A program made the translations under genes and the position numbers. Source: Gammaproteobacteria bacterium (GTDB taxonomy: Bacteria; Pseudomonadota; Gammaproteobacteria; Pseudomonadales; Moraxellaceae). From it: 33,216 nucleotides of DNA. Under the pieces are notes generated by a model. That model was not told the origin of the DNA and made no database searches. It was given only the letters and a program-made list of their open reading frames with translations. Positions 19,151 to 25,599 of this stretch are shown piece by piece. The stretch is taken from positions 1-33,216 of the forward strand of contig JAGWUI010000028.1 of the NCBI GenBank assembly GCA_028868515.1, read 5' to 3'. Every line of letters begins with the position of its first letter. The first letter of the stretch is position 1.

Positions 19151-19276
19151 TTTGAAGTCTTCCCCTTCAAGGGGATGAGCTAGGAAAAAGCAAAGTGTAC
19201 TTTGCCCTAGCGCAAGAGATGGGGATGGTTCGAAAAGCCCCCCCATTCCAACCTTCCCCCTCAGGGGAAGGAGACC
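19151..19276. repeat. ~125-bp composite palindromic repeat between cysT and the cysW remnant
   Basis: Two outer palindromes of CTTCCCC...GGGGAAG type (about 19159-19176 and 19251-19272) flank an inner hairpin with a perfect GCAAAG-N4-CTTTGC core (19188-19203). Outer sequences and a GGGGATGGTT segment match the element inserted in recB at 26381-26491, so both belong to one dispersed family. Confidence 0.7.
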
Positions 19277-19319
19277 AGCAGTAAAGAATTTAGAAAATTT
19301 TACAAATTGTGAGTGGATT

Positions 19320-19613
19320 ATGGCTATTGGATCTTCTTTAAGCGCGTATGAGTTGGCAGAACGACTCCAGCGCAACGATTCAACGCGTGAAGCAGGCTGG
19401 GTACGCGGGTTGGTTTTAGCGATTAGTTTGATTAGGACTTACGCACTTTTCATGCAAACAGTTGGATTTTTCAACTGAGCACAAAGATATTCATCAAGCA
19501 AACCATGCTTTAAACGATAGACCGTTTGCTTGGTTTGTCTGGCGAGTTCAGTTACCTTGTTAATTAAAACATGGGTTGAAGGTCGCGTGTACAAAGATGC
19601 GAAATCAGACTAA
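19320..19613 (+). pseudogene. cysW: sulfate permease CysW, disrupted remnant
   Basis: Position between cysT and cysA is where cysW belongs. From ATG 19320 the frame reads a CysW-like N-terminus (MAIGSSLSAYELAERLQRND, then an R-E-A-G-W-V-R-G stretch and a hydrophobic start of helix 1) for about 38 codons. It then runs into unrelated sequence and stops at 19478. At about 19551-19613 a second piece reads VTLLIKTWVEGR and a short hydrophilic tail ending in TAA, matching the end of CysW in pattern (last helix, then W/G-R). The roughly 220-230 codons between, including the EAA loop, are gone, replaced by about 115 bp of IS-like DNA. The remnants are recognised from memory of the family, without alignment; loss of a full-length cysW here is plain. 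Confidence 0.8.
19435..19548 (-). mobile_element. probable insertion-sequence fragment inside cysW
   Basis: On the minus strand a frame of about 50 codons opens after a stop near 19615 and ends in a TAA inside the sequence GCGTAAGTCC at the left junction. It contains ELARQTKQTVYRLKHGLLDE, which looks like a transposase C-terminus. Stop codon inside a terminal GGACTTACGCA-like end is typical for some small insertion sequences. The IS family is not identified, the right junction is uncertain, and no second terminal repeat is seen, which suggests a deletion running from the element into cysW. Confidence 0.5.
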
Positions 19614-19665
19614 TTCAACAACATCCGAAAGACCTTATTTCTTAAGCTGATTAAAGAGAACAAAT

Positions 19666-20748
19666 ATGAGTATCCAAGTTAAAAACATCGATAAATTCTT
19701 TGGTGATTTTCATGCGATCAAAGACATTTCCCTCGACTTTCCTGAAGGCGAACTCGTCGCCCTGCTCGGCCCATCAGGATGCGGAAAAACCAGTTTGCTT
19801 CGCATTATTGCGGGACTAGAAAGTACCGATCATGGTCACGTTTTATTGGAAGGTGAAGACGCTACGGCGACGCACGTTCGTCAGCGTCAAGTGGGTTTTG
19901 TATTCCAGCATTACGCGCTGTTTCGTCACATGACGGTGTTTGATAACGTGGCTTTTGGTTTGCGTGTACGTCCTCGTAAAACACGTCCGAGTGAGACTGA
20001 AATCAAACGCCGCGTGCATCAGCTTTTAGAATTGGTACAACTCGACTTTTTGGCTGATCGTTTCCCTGCACAGCTTTCTGGCGGACAGCGCCAACGTATC
20101 GCACTTGCTCGTGCACTTGCCGTTGAGCCGCGCGTGCTACTACTTGATGAGCCATTTGGTGCGCTTGATGCAAAAGTCCGTAAAGAACTCCGCCGTTGGT
20201 TACGTAATCTGCATGATGAATTACATATTACATCGATCTTCGTCACGCACGATCAGGAAGAAGCACTCGAAGTTGCTGACAAAATCATTGTCATGAATCA
20301 AGGTCGCGTGGAACAAATCGGCAGTCCACGCGAAGTTTATGAAAAACCCGCAACGCCGTTTGTGTTTGATTTCTTAGGGCAAGCAAACCGCTTCGAAGGG
20401 CGTATTAATGGTCATCAATTACAAGTCAATCAAGACACATTGGCTTTGCCTGCGTCATATCATCAAGGCGATGTGATTGCGTTCGCGCGCCCACATGAAC
20501 TAGAAATTCAAACCACGCAACAAGGTTCATCTTCTCTAGCTGCGACTGTATTACGTGAAGTATGGATTGCAGGTCAAACCCATGTCGAAGTGGTCAATAC
20601 AGAAGGTCAAATTTTAGAAATCAGTTTAGCCGCTGAGAACCTTAAAGCACTTGATCTCAAACCACAACAACAAGTCTGGGTCACAGCAAAAAATCTACAT
20701 GTCTTTGAACAAAGTCAGACCGAACACGTTGAAAAAAAATCCGCTTGA
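19666..20748 (+). CDS. cysA: sulfate/thiosulfate ABC transporter ATP-binding protein CysA
   Basis: The ATPase of the importer. The 360-residue protein has Walker A GPSGCGKT (about 35-42), Q-loop in [11 protein letters not shown] signature LSGGQRQR (about 135), Walker [12 protein letters not shown] and the switch His in [10 protein letters not shown], all intact. Behind the ATPase domain (about 1-235) is a TOBE-like regulatory domain (about 280-350), as usual for CysA. It begins 52 bp after the cysW remnant. Because cysW is gone, expression now depends on read-through or on a local promoter, and the transporter complex lacks one permease. A palindromic repeat follows at 20777-20802. The two genes downstream are on the other strand. 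Confidence 0.95.
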   Translation: MSIQVKNIDKFFGDFHAIKDISLDFPEGELVALLGPSGCGKTSLLRIIAGLESTDHGHVLLEGEDATATHVRQRQVGFVFQHYALFRHMTVFDNVAFGLRVRPRKTRPSETEIKRRVHQLLELVQLDFLADRFPAQLSGGQRQRIALARALAVEPRVLLLDEPFGALDAKVRKELRRWLRNLHDELHITSIFVTHDQEEALEVADKIIVMNQGRVEQIGSPREVYEKPATPFVFDFLGQANRFEGRINGHQLQVNQDTLALPASYHQGDVIAFARPHELEIQTTQQGSSSLAATVLREVWIAGQTHVEVVNTEGQILEISLAAENLKALDLKPQQQVWVTAKNLHVFEQSQTEHVEKKSA

Positions 20749-20776
20749 ATGAATGATGCTTAAAGTTGGTATGTAG

Positions 20777-20802
20777 ACCGTGGGCTGAAGCCCACGCTAC
20801 GC
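20777..20802. repeat. palindromic GTGGGCT repeat, copy 1 (after cysA)
   Basis: CGTGGGC-TGAA-GCCCACG forms a perfect 7-bp hairpin at 20779-20796, extended by GCTAC. A close copy occurs at 21452-21484. It lies between convergent cysA and the 160-residue unknown gene and may serve as a terminator, though no T-run follows. Confidence 0.7.
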
Positions 20803-20905
20803 TTGCTGTTGAATACTTCTTGCTTATTCATAGCCATAGCGCGTGATTTAAACCAAATCATTGCACATAAAAAAATTATGTACAATCCGTTACAACCATT
20901 AATCT

Positions 20906-21388
20906 TTAAGTCTTAAATCCCAATACTATTTCTAAAACATTTATTCTTCTATCAAGTAAATAAGGAATGGTTTCAAAAGATGCTTCTCTATAAAATGGTG
21001 AAGTCTGTATTTTATGTATTTCATTAACTGCTTTTACTGCGTCTATTCTTGACCTATCAATATGTATTGCGTGTGAATAAACTTCAAGCCACTTAGCTAA
21101 TTCACTAATATCCGCAGCCAAACGAGAATAATAAAAATCAGTCGATGGTAGCGTTCCAAGAAGCTCTTCTAGATACCTCAGGTGCTCATTGTAACTTGAC
21201 TCTAACTCTGTTTCTTGCTCTTTCGAAGTCATTGAAGCTATTCGCGGACTCATCGACTCCAGCACTTGCTGATATTTAAAATATGGATCATAAACTCTGG
21301 CATGCTTAATCGCCCTCCGTTTAAAAAAACGCCCGTTACGCAAATAAACGATCAATCCAGAGATTAAACATAATGTTAAAAAATTCAT
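20906..21388 (-). CDS. hypothetical protein with one N-terminal membrane helix
   Basis: I do not recognise the family. About 160 residues: one hydrophobic segment at the very N-terminus (NFLTLCLISGLIVYL), then a basic stretch (R-x-x-R-F-F-K-R-R-A-I-K-H) and a helical, charged cytosolic-looking remainder with a possible coiled coil around TSKEQETELESSYNEH. This fits a small membrane-anchored protein with its bulk on the inside (positive-inside rule). ATG 21388 is preferred; an in-frame TTG at 21397 is possible, and an AAGG lies upstream of both. It follows the 261-residue unknown gene on the same strand after 84 bp, so the two may form a unit. Codon use is AT-richer than in the flanking cys genes, which hints at later acquisition. 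Confidence 0.55.
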   Translation of the reverse strand: MNFLTLCLISGLIVYLRNGRFFKRRAIKHARVYDPYFKYQQVLESMSPRIASMTSKEQETELESSYNEHLRYLEELLGTLPSTDFYYSRLAADISELAKWLEVYSHAIHIDRSRIDAVKAVNEIHKIQTSPFYREASFETIPYLLDRRINVLEIVLGFKT

Positions 21389-21423
21389 AAATAGCAAAAC
21401 CTTAATTTAACAACTTAGCGTAA

Positions 21424-21484
21424 TAGCGTAGGAGCATGGGCTTTAGATTCACACCGTGGGCTGAAGCCTACGCTACACGTGCTG
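21424..21484. repeat. palindromic GTGGGCT repeat, copy 2, overlapping a gene end
   Basis: TAGCGTAGG (21424-21432) pairs perfectly with CCTACGCTA (21467-21475), and ATGGGCTTTAG with GTGGGCTGAAG-like sequence inside. The right half (21452-21484) is nearly the same as copy 1 at 20775-20806. The stop codon of the 261-residue gene (21473-21475) lies inside the repeat. Confidence 0.7.
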
Positions 21485-22258
21485 ATTATTCTTCGCATTT
21501 CCTTCTGCGATTTCGATTAGAGCTTCATATCCATGCTCGAAGTCCGCATCTAGTTTTTGCCTAAACTCTTTACTTCCATTGTTTGATATTAGTTGTTTCA
21601 ATTCACCAATTTTACCCTCTAAAGCATTAGGGTAGAGCAGATATAATTCCTTTTGGCACGGTCGAGAATAAATAGCTATATTTTTTGTTTTAACGATATG
21701 TTTGAACTTGTTATGCAATCGATCATATGAAGTCACGCCTTTTTTAAAATAAGCACTTGGTTTTCCTAATGATGATAAATAGTTAATGAAAGGTTGTTTC
21801 CAACTTTCAAAATGATCAACCGATAAATCAAATACAAGTTGGGCATCAAAATAATCCCTACTTGATCCTAGTAATAGTTTAGCGGATGTTTCACTGCCAA
21901 CATCTTCAAAGAAACTATCTTTTGCCACCAAGTAGTTATTCTCAATTTTAAAATGAGACTGAATATATGGAAGTAACTCATTAAATGTATTTAGCGTTTG
22001 ATTTCTCCTCCTACCATCATAAACTAGCTCTGGGAATGGACTAAAATATTCATTCTCACTCCCTCCTAGCTGATAAAGACTAAAATCGTGATCTGGTCGT
22101 ATAAAGATACCAAACAAGTATATTTTATTTGCAGAGCTCACTAATGGGGCATAGAAATTTTGATATGTAAATAACCAGTTACTCCAACCATCAAAAGGTA
22201 AATCAATAGTACGATAAAATTCTATAAAGCTTGGGTTGTGACTGGCAAGCCATCTCAT
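21473..22258 (-). CDS. hypothetical protein, 261 residues
   Basis: Not recognised. The protein is soluble-looking, with no signal peptide or membrane helix. It is rich in aromatic residues (MRWLASHNPSFIEF, then WSNWLFTYQNFYAP) and has mixed beta/alpha pattern in the middle and a helical, charged C-terminus (EGKIGELKQLI, FEHGYEALIEIAEG). A good ribosome binding site (GAGGTG, 5 nt before the ATG) supports translation. The last residues Q-H-V and the stop codon fall in a palindromic repeat whose copy at 20777 is elsewhere, so the original C-terminus may have been longer. Base composition is AT-richer than its neighbours. With the 160-residue gene it forms a small islet between cysA and cysB, probably acquired. 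No function is proposed. Confidence 0.6.
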   Translation of the reverse strand: MRWLASHNPSFIEFYRTIDLPFDGWSNWLFTYQNFYAPLVSSANKIYLFGIFIRPDHDFSLYQLGGSENEYFSPFPELVYDGRRRNQTLNTFNELLPYIQSHFKIENNYLVAKDSFFEDVGSETSAKLLLGSSRDYFDAQLVFDLSVDHFESWKQPFINYLSSLGKPSAYFKKGVTSYDRLHNKFKHIVKTKNIAIYSRPCQKELYLLYPNALEGKIGELKQLISNNGSKEFRQKLDADFEHGYEALIEIAEGNAKNNQHV

Positions 22259-22607
22259 ATTTTCACCTCAATCATCTAATTATTTCTATGTTTTTTAGAT
22301 CGGTTGTCATCGAGTTCTTATAATACATACCATAACCATTATCAAATATAGCAACAAACGTAGATACAATCTTGATGATCAAATACTTTAAAAAAAAATT
22401 TAAGCAAAATCTCATATCCAAAATAACTAAAAACCTTATCCAATATTGTTATATAGGATAAGGTTTTATTTACTAAATATTCATATAGAATACCTACAAG
22501 ACATCGATTTATTCATAAACAAATTCTCTTGGATCAACAAGAAAATTTGTTTATTAAATTGATTTATAAAATATTTTTTAGAGAATGCAATAAAGGATAA
22601 TCTCAAC
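22259..22607. other. 349-bp AT-rich region upstream of cysB, with two hairpins
   Basis: No gene is visible. A 12-bp perfect inverted repeat (22430-22441 with 22456-22467, 14-nt loop) and a 17-bp one with a single mismatch (22515-22531 with 22538-22554, 6-nt loop) are present. The second ends 53 bp before the cysB start, so it may form a leader hairpin or be a binding site for CysB itself. I cannot fix a promoter in the very AT-rich stretch 22550-22580. Confidence 0.55.
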
Positions 22608-23534
22608 ATGAACTTCCAACAATTACGGATCATTCGAGAAACGATCCGCCAAAAATACAACCTCACCGAAGCCGCCGCCGCGCTCTACACCTCGCAATCA
22701 GGCGTGAGTAAACACATCAAAGATCTCGAAGATGAACTCGGTGTGCAACTTTTTATCCGCAAAGGTAAACGCCTTCTCGGACTTACCGATCCTGGTCTAG
22801 CCCTATCCACTATCGTTGATCGGATGCTGATCGACGCGGACAACATCAAACGCCTCGCCGCCGACTTCACCGCAACCGATGAAGGCGAACTCATCATCGC
22901 CACCACCCACACGCAAGCATGCTATGTCTTGCCACCCATCGTCGCACGATTTAAGCAAGCATTCCCCAAAGTGCATTTGGTTTTGCAACAAGCCAGCCCT
23001 GTCGAAATCGCAGAACTGGTTGCGCATGGTGAAGCGGATATCGGAATCGCAACAGAATCATTAACCAATTATGCGCAACTGGCATCATTTCCATATTACA
23101 ACTGGCAGCACAGTTTGATCGTGCCACACGGACATGCGTTAACCAAACAACAAACCATCACGCTCTCTGACTTAGCAAAATGGCCTCTAATTACCTATCA
23201 CGGTGGCTTTACAGGTCGTTCAAAGATTGACGATACCTTTAAACAAGCCAATCTCACGCCAGACATCGTCATGTCAGCGCTGGATGCGGACGTGATTAAA
23301 ACTTACATTGAGCTGGGGATGGGGGTCGGAATTGTGGCTTCGATTGCCTTTGATCCTGAGCGAGATCGTCGCTTACAGCAAATCGAAACGTCGCTATTTG
23401 GCAATAACACCACACTGATTGCAGTTCGCCGTAATCATGTACTGCGTGGCTTTGCTTACAAATTTATTGAATTATGTAATTCAAACTTAGACATCAATAG
23501 TGTGCGCGAAGCTGCTTTATCTGAGGAAGTTTGA
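22608..23534 (+). CDS. cysB: LysR-type regulator CysB of sulfur assimilation
   Basis: A 308-residue LysR-type transcription factor. The N-terminal winged helix-turn-helix (about 1-60) reads MNFQQLRIIRETIRQKYNLT, then EAAAALYTSQSGVSKHIKDLEDELG; the LYTSQSGVSK recognition helix is the CysB/Cbl form. The effector domain (about 90-300) has ATTHTQACYVLPPIV and the IGIATE and TYHGGFTGR stretches expected of the sulfate/O-acetylserine-binding pocket in this subfamily. CysB activates sulfate import and cysteine synthesis genes when sulfur is scarce. Location close to sbp-cysT-cysA supports the call. AAAGGA precedes the ATG by about 10 nt. A hairpin terminator follows. cbl is a less likely alternative. 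Confidence 0.9.
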   Translation: MNFQQLRIIRETIRQKYNLTEAAAALYTSQSGVSKHIKDLEDELGVQLFIRKGKRLLGLTDPGLALSTIVDRMLIDADNIKRLAADFTATDEGELIIATTHTQACYVLPPIVARFKQAFPKVHLVLQQASPVEIAELVAHGEADIGIATESLTNYAQLASFPYYNWQHSLIVPHGHALTKQQTITLSDLAKWPLITYHGGFTGRSKIDDTFKQANLTPDIVMSALDADVIKTYIELGMGVGIVASIAFDPERDRRLQQIETSLFGNNTTLIAVRRNHVLRGFAYKFIELCNSNLDINSVREAALSEEV

Positions 23535-23541
23535 AGTTAAA

Positions 23542-23588
23542 AGCAAATACATGATCACAATATGGTCATGTATTTGCTGTATTTATTA
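23542..23588 (+). terminator. terminator hairpin of cysB
   Basis: Perfect 13-bp stem (23542-23554 with 23566-23578), an 11-nt loop, then a moderately T-rich tail, starting 8 bp after the cysB stop. Confidence 0.65.
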
Positions 23589-23636
23589 TCATTTGAATTC
23601 GAAATAGGTACTGATTTTTTTATCATTATTAGAAGT

Positions 23637-23674
23637 AAAAAACCCGCACTAGTCTCATCCTGATAGCGCGGGTT
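23637..23674 (-). terminator. intrinsic terminator of the candidate sRNA
   Basis: An 11-bp stem (23641-23651 with 23664-23674, one G-U pair), a 12-nt loop, then a run of six T on the minus strand. Confidence 0.85.
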
Positions 23675-23801
23675 CCACATTTTAACGTCCTGTCATTGCA
23701 TCCTTACCGATCTTAGTTCATCATGAACCAATTTCGTTTACATCCTACGGCTGTCCTTCCCTCTGGCATTCCATGCCGACTTCCTTGTGCCGTGAAGCTA
23801 T
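23637..23801 (-). ncRNA. candidate CsrB/RsmZ-class small RNA (CsrA/RsmA sponge)
   Basis: No protein frame fits this 165-bp stretch, yet it has a full set of RNA-gene signals on the minus strand. GGA occurs nine times in the transcript (plus-strand TCC at 23658, 23674, 23688, 23701, 23743, 23754, 23758, 23770 and 23782), many as A-GGA or CA-GGA, the core of the CsrA-binding site. At 23765-23777 GGCAT-GGA-ATGCC is a perfect hairpin with GGA as the loop. The terminator (stem 23641-23651 with 23664-23674, then six T) also carries AGGAUG in its loop. A -35/-10 pair and a GacA-like box lie upstream. Together this matches Csr/Rsm sponge RNAs under GacA control. The class is inferred; a CsrA-independent sRNA is possible. 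Confidence 0.75.
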
Positions 23802-23807
23802 TATGTC

Positions 23808-23835
23808 TATTTACCATGTACGGTAATAGTGTCAA
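23808..23835 (-). promoter_or_regulatory. sigma70-type promoter of the candidate sRNA
   Basis: Minus-strand TTGACA (23835-23830) is a perfect -35. TAAATA (23813-23808) is the -10 at 16-bp spacing. Transcription is expected to start near 23801. Confidence 0.6.
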
Positions 23836-23849
23836 GAAACGTCAATTTA

Positions 23850-23867
23850 TGTAAGCAATCGCGTACA
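23850..23867. promoter_or_regulatory. GacA-box-like palindrome upstream of the candidate sRNA
   Basis: TGTAAG-N6-CGTACA matches the GacA upstream activating sequence TGTAAG-N6-CTTACA at 11 of 12 fixed positions. It lies about 58 bp upstream of the predicted sRNA start and in the 3' flank of recD, outside coding DNA. Confidence 0.65.
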
Positions 23868-23880
23868 TCCTGTCTAACAA

Positions 23881-25599
23881 TTAAAATTTTCGTGCTATTT
23901 CTCGGCCAATATGTGCTTTTAACCCACTAATCCGATTACTTTTTTTATGAATAGCATTCAGTAATATTGTTTTGTCTGACCATACTTGAATACATTGTTT
24001 CGCCCGTGTAATCGCCGTATAAACCAGCTCACGCATCAACATTTCTTCCGCACTTGCATCCAAAACCATCGCGACGACACTAAATTCTGAACCTTGAGAC
24101 TTGTGAATGGTCAGCGCAAACGCCGTTTCAATCTGTTCAGGCGGTAGACGCGTTGCGGCAATGGGTGCAACCCGATCAGGAAAATAAACCCACAATTGAC
24201 CATTTTCATCCGCTAAACACACACCGATGTCGCCATTTGACAAGCGCAATCCGTAATCATTGCGCGTCACCATGACTGGTCTGCCGACATACCAGCCACT
24301 ACGATGCACATTTTGGTCATTCAATGCATCTTGCAAATATTCACCTAAAAGCTGATTAATGATATTTGCACCAAAATCACCATGACGCTGCGCGCATAGC
24401 ACGCGATATTGATCAAATGCTGTAAACAATGCTTTAACTTGATCTTCTGACAAAGGATGCGAAGCAAACTTGAGCGACTCCAAACAAGCCAGATATGCAG
24501 AAAAACCTTGCCATAATTGATGAAAGACCACATCTTTCTGCATCGTGCTCAAATCAAAATATTGAACTTGGGCATTTCCTGTCAATGCTGCCAACACCGA
24601 GGTATCATCTTGTTGCAAAACACCATTTGCCAATAAACCAATACCTTCATCGGCTTTAAAGCGATTACTTTCTTGCAGATGCACACGATAAGGTTTTAAC
24701 GCATCGGATGCCCCCAAATCAGCGAGTACAGCGCCTGCATCCACTGCCGCCAATTGATCTGCATCACCAAGAATAATCACCCGCGTTCCCACCGCAATCG
24801 CATCAAACAACAAACTGGCTAATGCCAAATCCAGCATCGACCCTTCATCAATAATAATCAGATCAAACGGCAAGGTTTCATACCGATGATAACGAGGTGT
24901 ACTCCGCCCACCCAATCCCAGTAAACGGTGAATGGTTTGTGCGTTTTGGACTTTGAGATTTTCAATTTTAGCACTGCTAAATTCTGCGCTCAGGACACTC
25001 TGCATCCGTTGTGCCGCCTTTCCTGTCGGTGCAGCAAGTGCAACCCGCAAGTTTGATTCAGCCTGTTGCAGAGCCTTCACAATCCGTGCGAGCGTATAGG
25101 TTTTTCCAGTCCCAGGCCCGCCTGTGATCAGCGTAAATGGTGACTTCGCTGCTAATTCAATGGCTTGTTTTTGTAAATCTTTGAGTGAGGTCTCGGTACT
25201 CAAATCGACATGCGCTGCGTTTGGCGCAGTCTCTGGATTGAGAAGCGCCGCCAGACGATCAGCCAACTGCCACTCTTGCTGCCAATGTCGATAGAAATAA
25301 ATATATTGACCACTGTTTCGTTCATCATTCATGACCACCAATGGTGCAGGCATTTCTAGTGCCAATTCATCACGCACAAATAATGGATGTGATAAATCGA
25401 TACCTTCAGAGCTACGCTGAATGCACGTGTCACCTTGTTCCAATGCCTGACCGAGATCCAAAATACACTGGGCAATCGATTGTTTGCTCGTTTCATCCGT
25501 CTTCGGGAACTTGGCTAATAAATGCGTAGACAGTACGTCATACCACGTCGGTAATGGTGTCGCCTGTGCAGGGTTCTTCGACTTAGTCAGACTACTCAT
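23881..25599 (-). CDS. recD: exodeoxyribonuclease V subunit alpha (RecD helicase)
   Basis: RecD is the fast 5'-3' SF1B helicase of RecBCD, which processes double-strand breaks. The 572-residue protein has an N-terminal domain (about 1-120) that binds RecB in homologues, then helicase motifs: Walker A GGPGTGKT (about 159-166), motif Ia ALAAPTGKAAQRM, motif II IIIDEGSM (about 250), motif III ILGDADQLAAVDAG, and late motifs LTIHKSQGSEF and YTAITRAK. It is a little shorter than the E. coli protein (608). The start overlaps the recB stop in ATGA, showing translational coupling. Just behind its stop lie the GacA-like box and the candidate sRNA, which is transcribed the same way. Confidence 0.96.
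   Translation of the reverse strand: MSSLTKSKNPAQATPLPTWYDVLSTHLLAKFPKTDETSKQSIAQCILDLGQALEQGDTCIQRSSEGIDLSHPLFVRDELALEMPAPLVVMNDERNSGQYIYFYRHWQQEWQLADRLAALLNPETAPNAAHVDLSTETSLKDLQKQAIELAAKSPFTLITGGPGTGKTYTLARIVKALQQAESNLRVALAAPTGKAAQRMQSVLSAEFSSAKIENLKVQNAQTIHRLLGLGGRSTPRYHRYETLPFDLIIIDEGSMLDLALASLLFDAIAVGTRVIILGDADQLAAVDAGAVLADLGASDALKPYRVHLQESNRFKADEGIGLLANGVLQQDDTSVLAALTGNAQVQYFDLSTMQKDVVFHQLWQGFSAYLACLESLKFASHPLSEDQVKALFTAFDQYRVLCAQRHGDFGANIINQLLGEYLQDALNDQNVHRSGWYVGRPVMVTRNDYGLRLSNGDIGVCLADENGQLWVYFPDRVAPIAATRLPPEQIETAFALTIHKSQGSEFSVVAMVLDASAEEMLMRELVYTAITRAKQCIQVWSDKTILLNAIHKKSNRISGLKAHIGREIARKF

Noticed and set aside
19121-19375. 84-codon minus-strand frame between cysT and cysW
   Set aside because: It is translation of the palindromic repeat (Pro/Leu/Gly-rich) and overlaps the cysW remnant; no start signal.
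20872-20894. AT-rich inverted repeat after the 160-residue gene as its terminator
   Set aside because: Weak mismatched A/T stem; not distinct from background.
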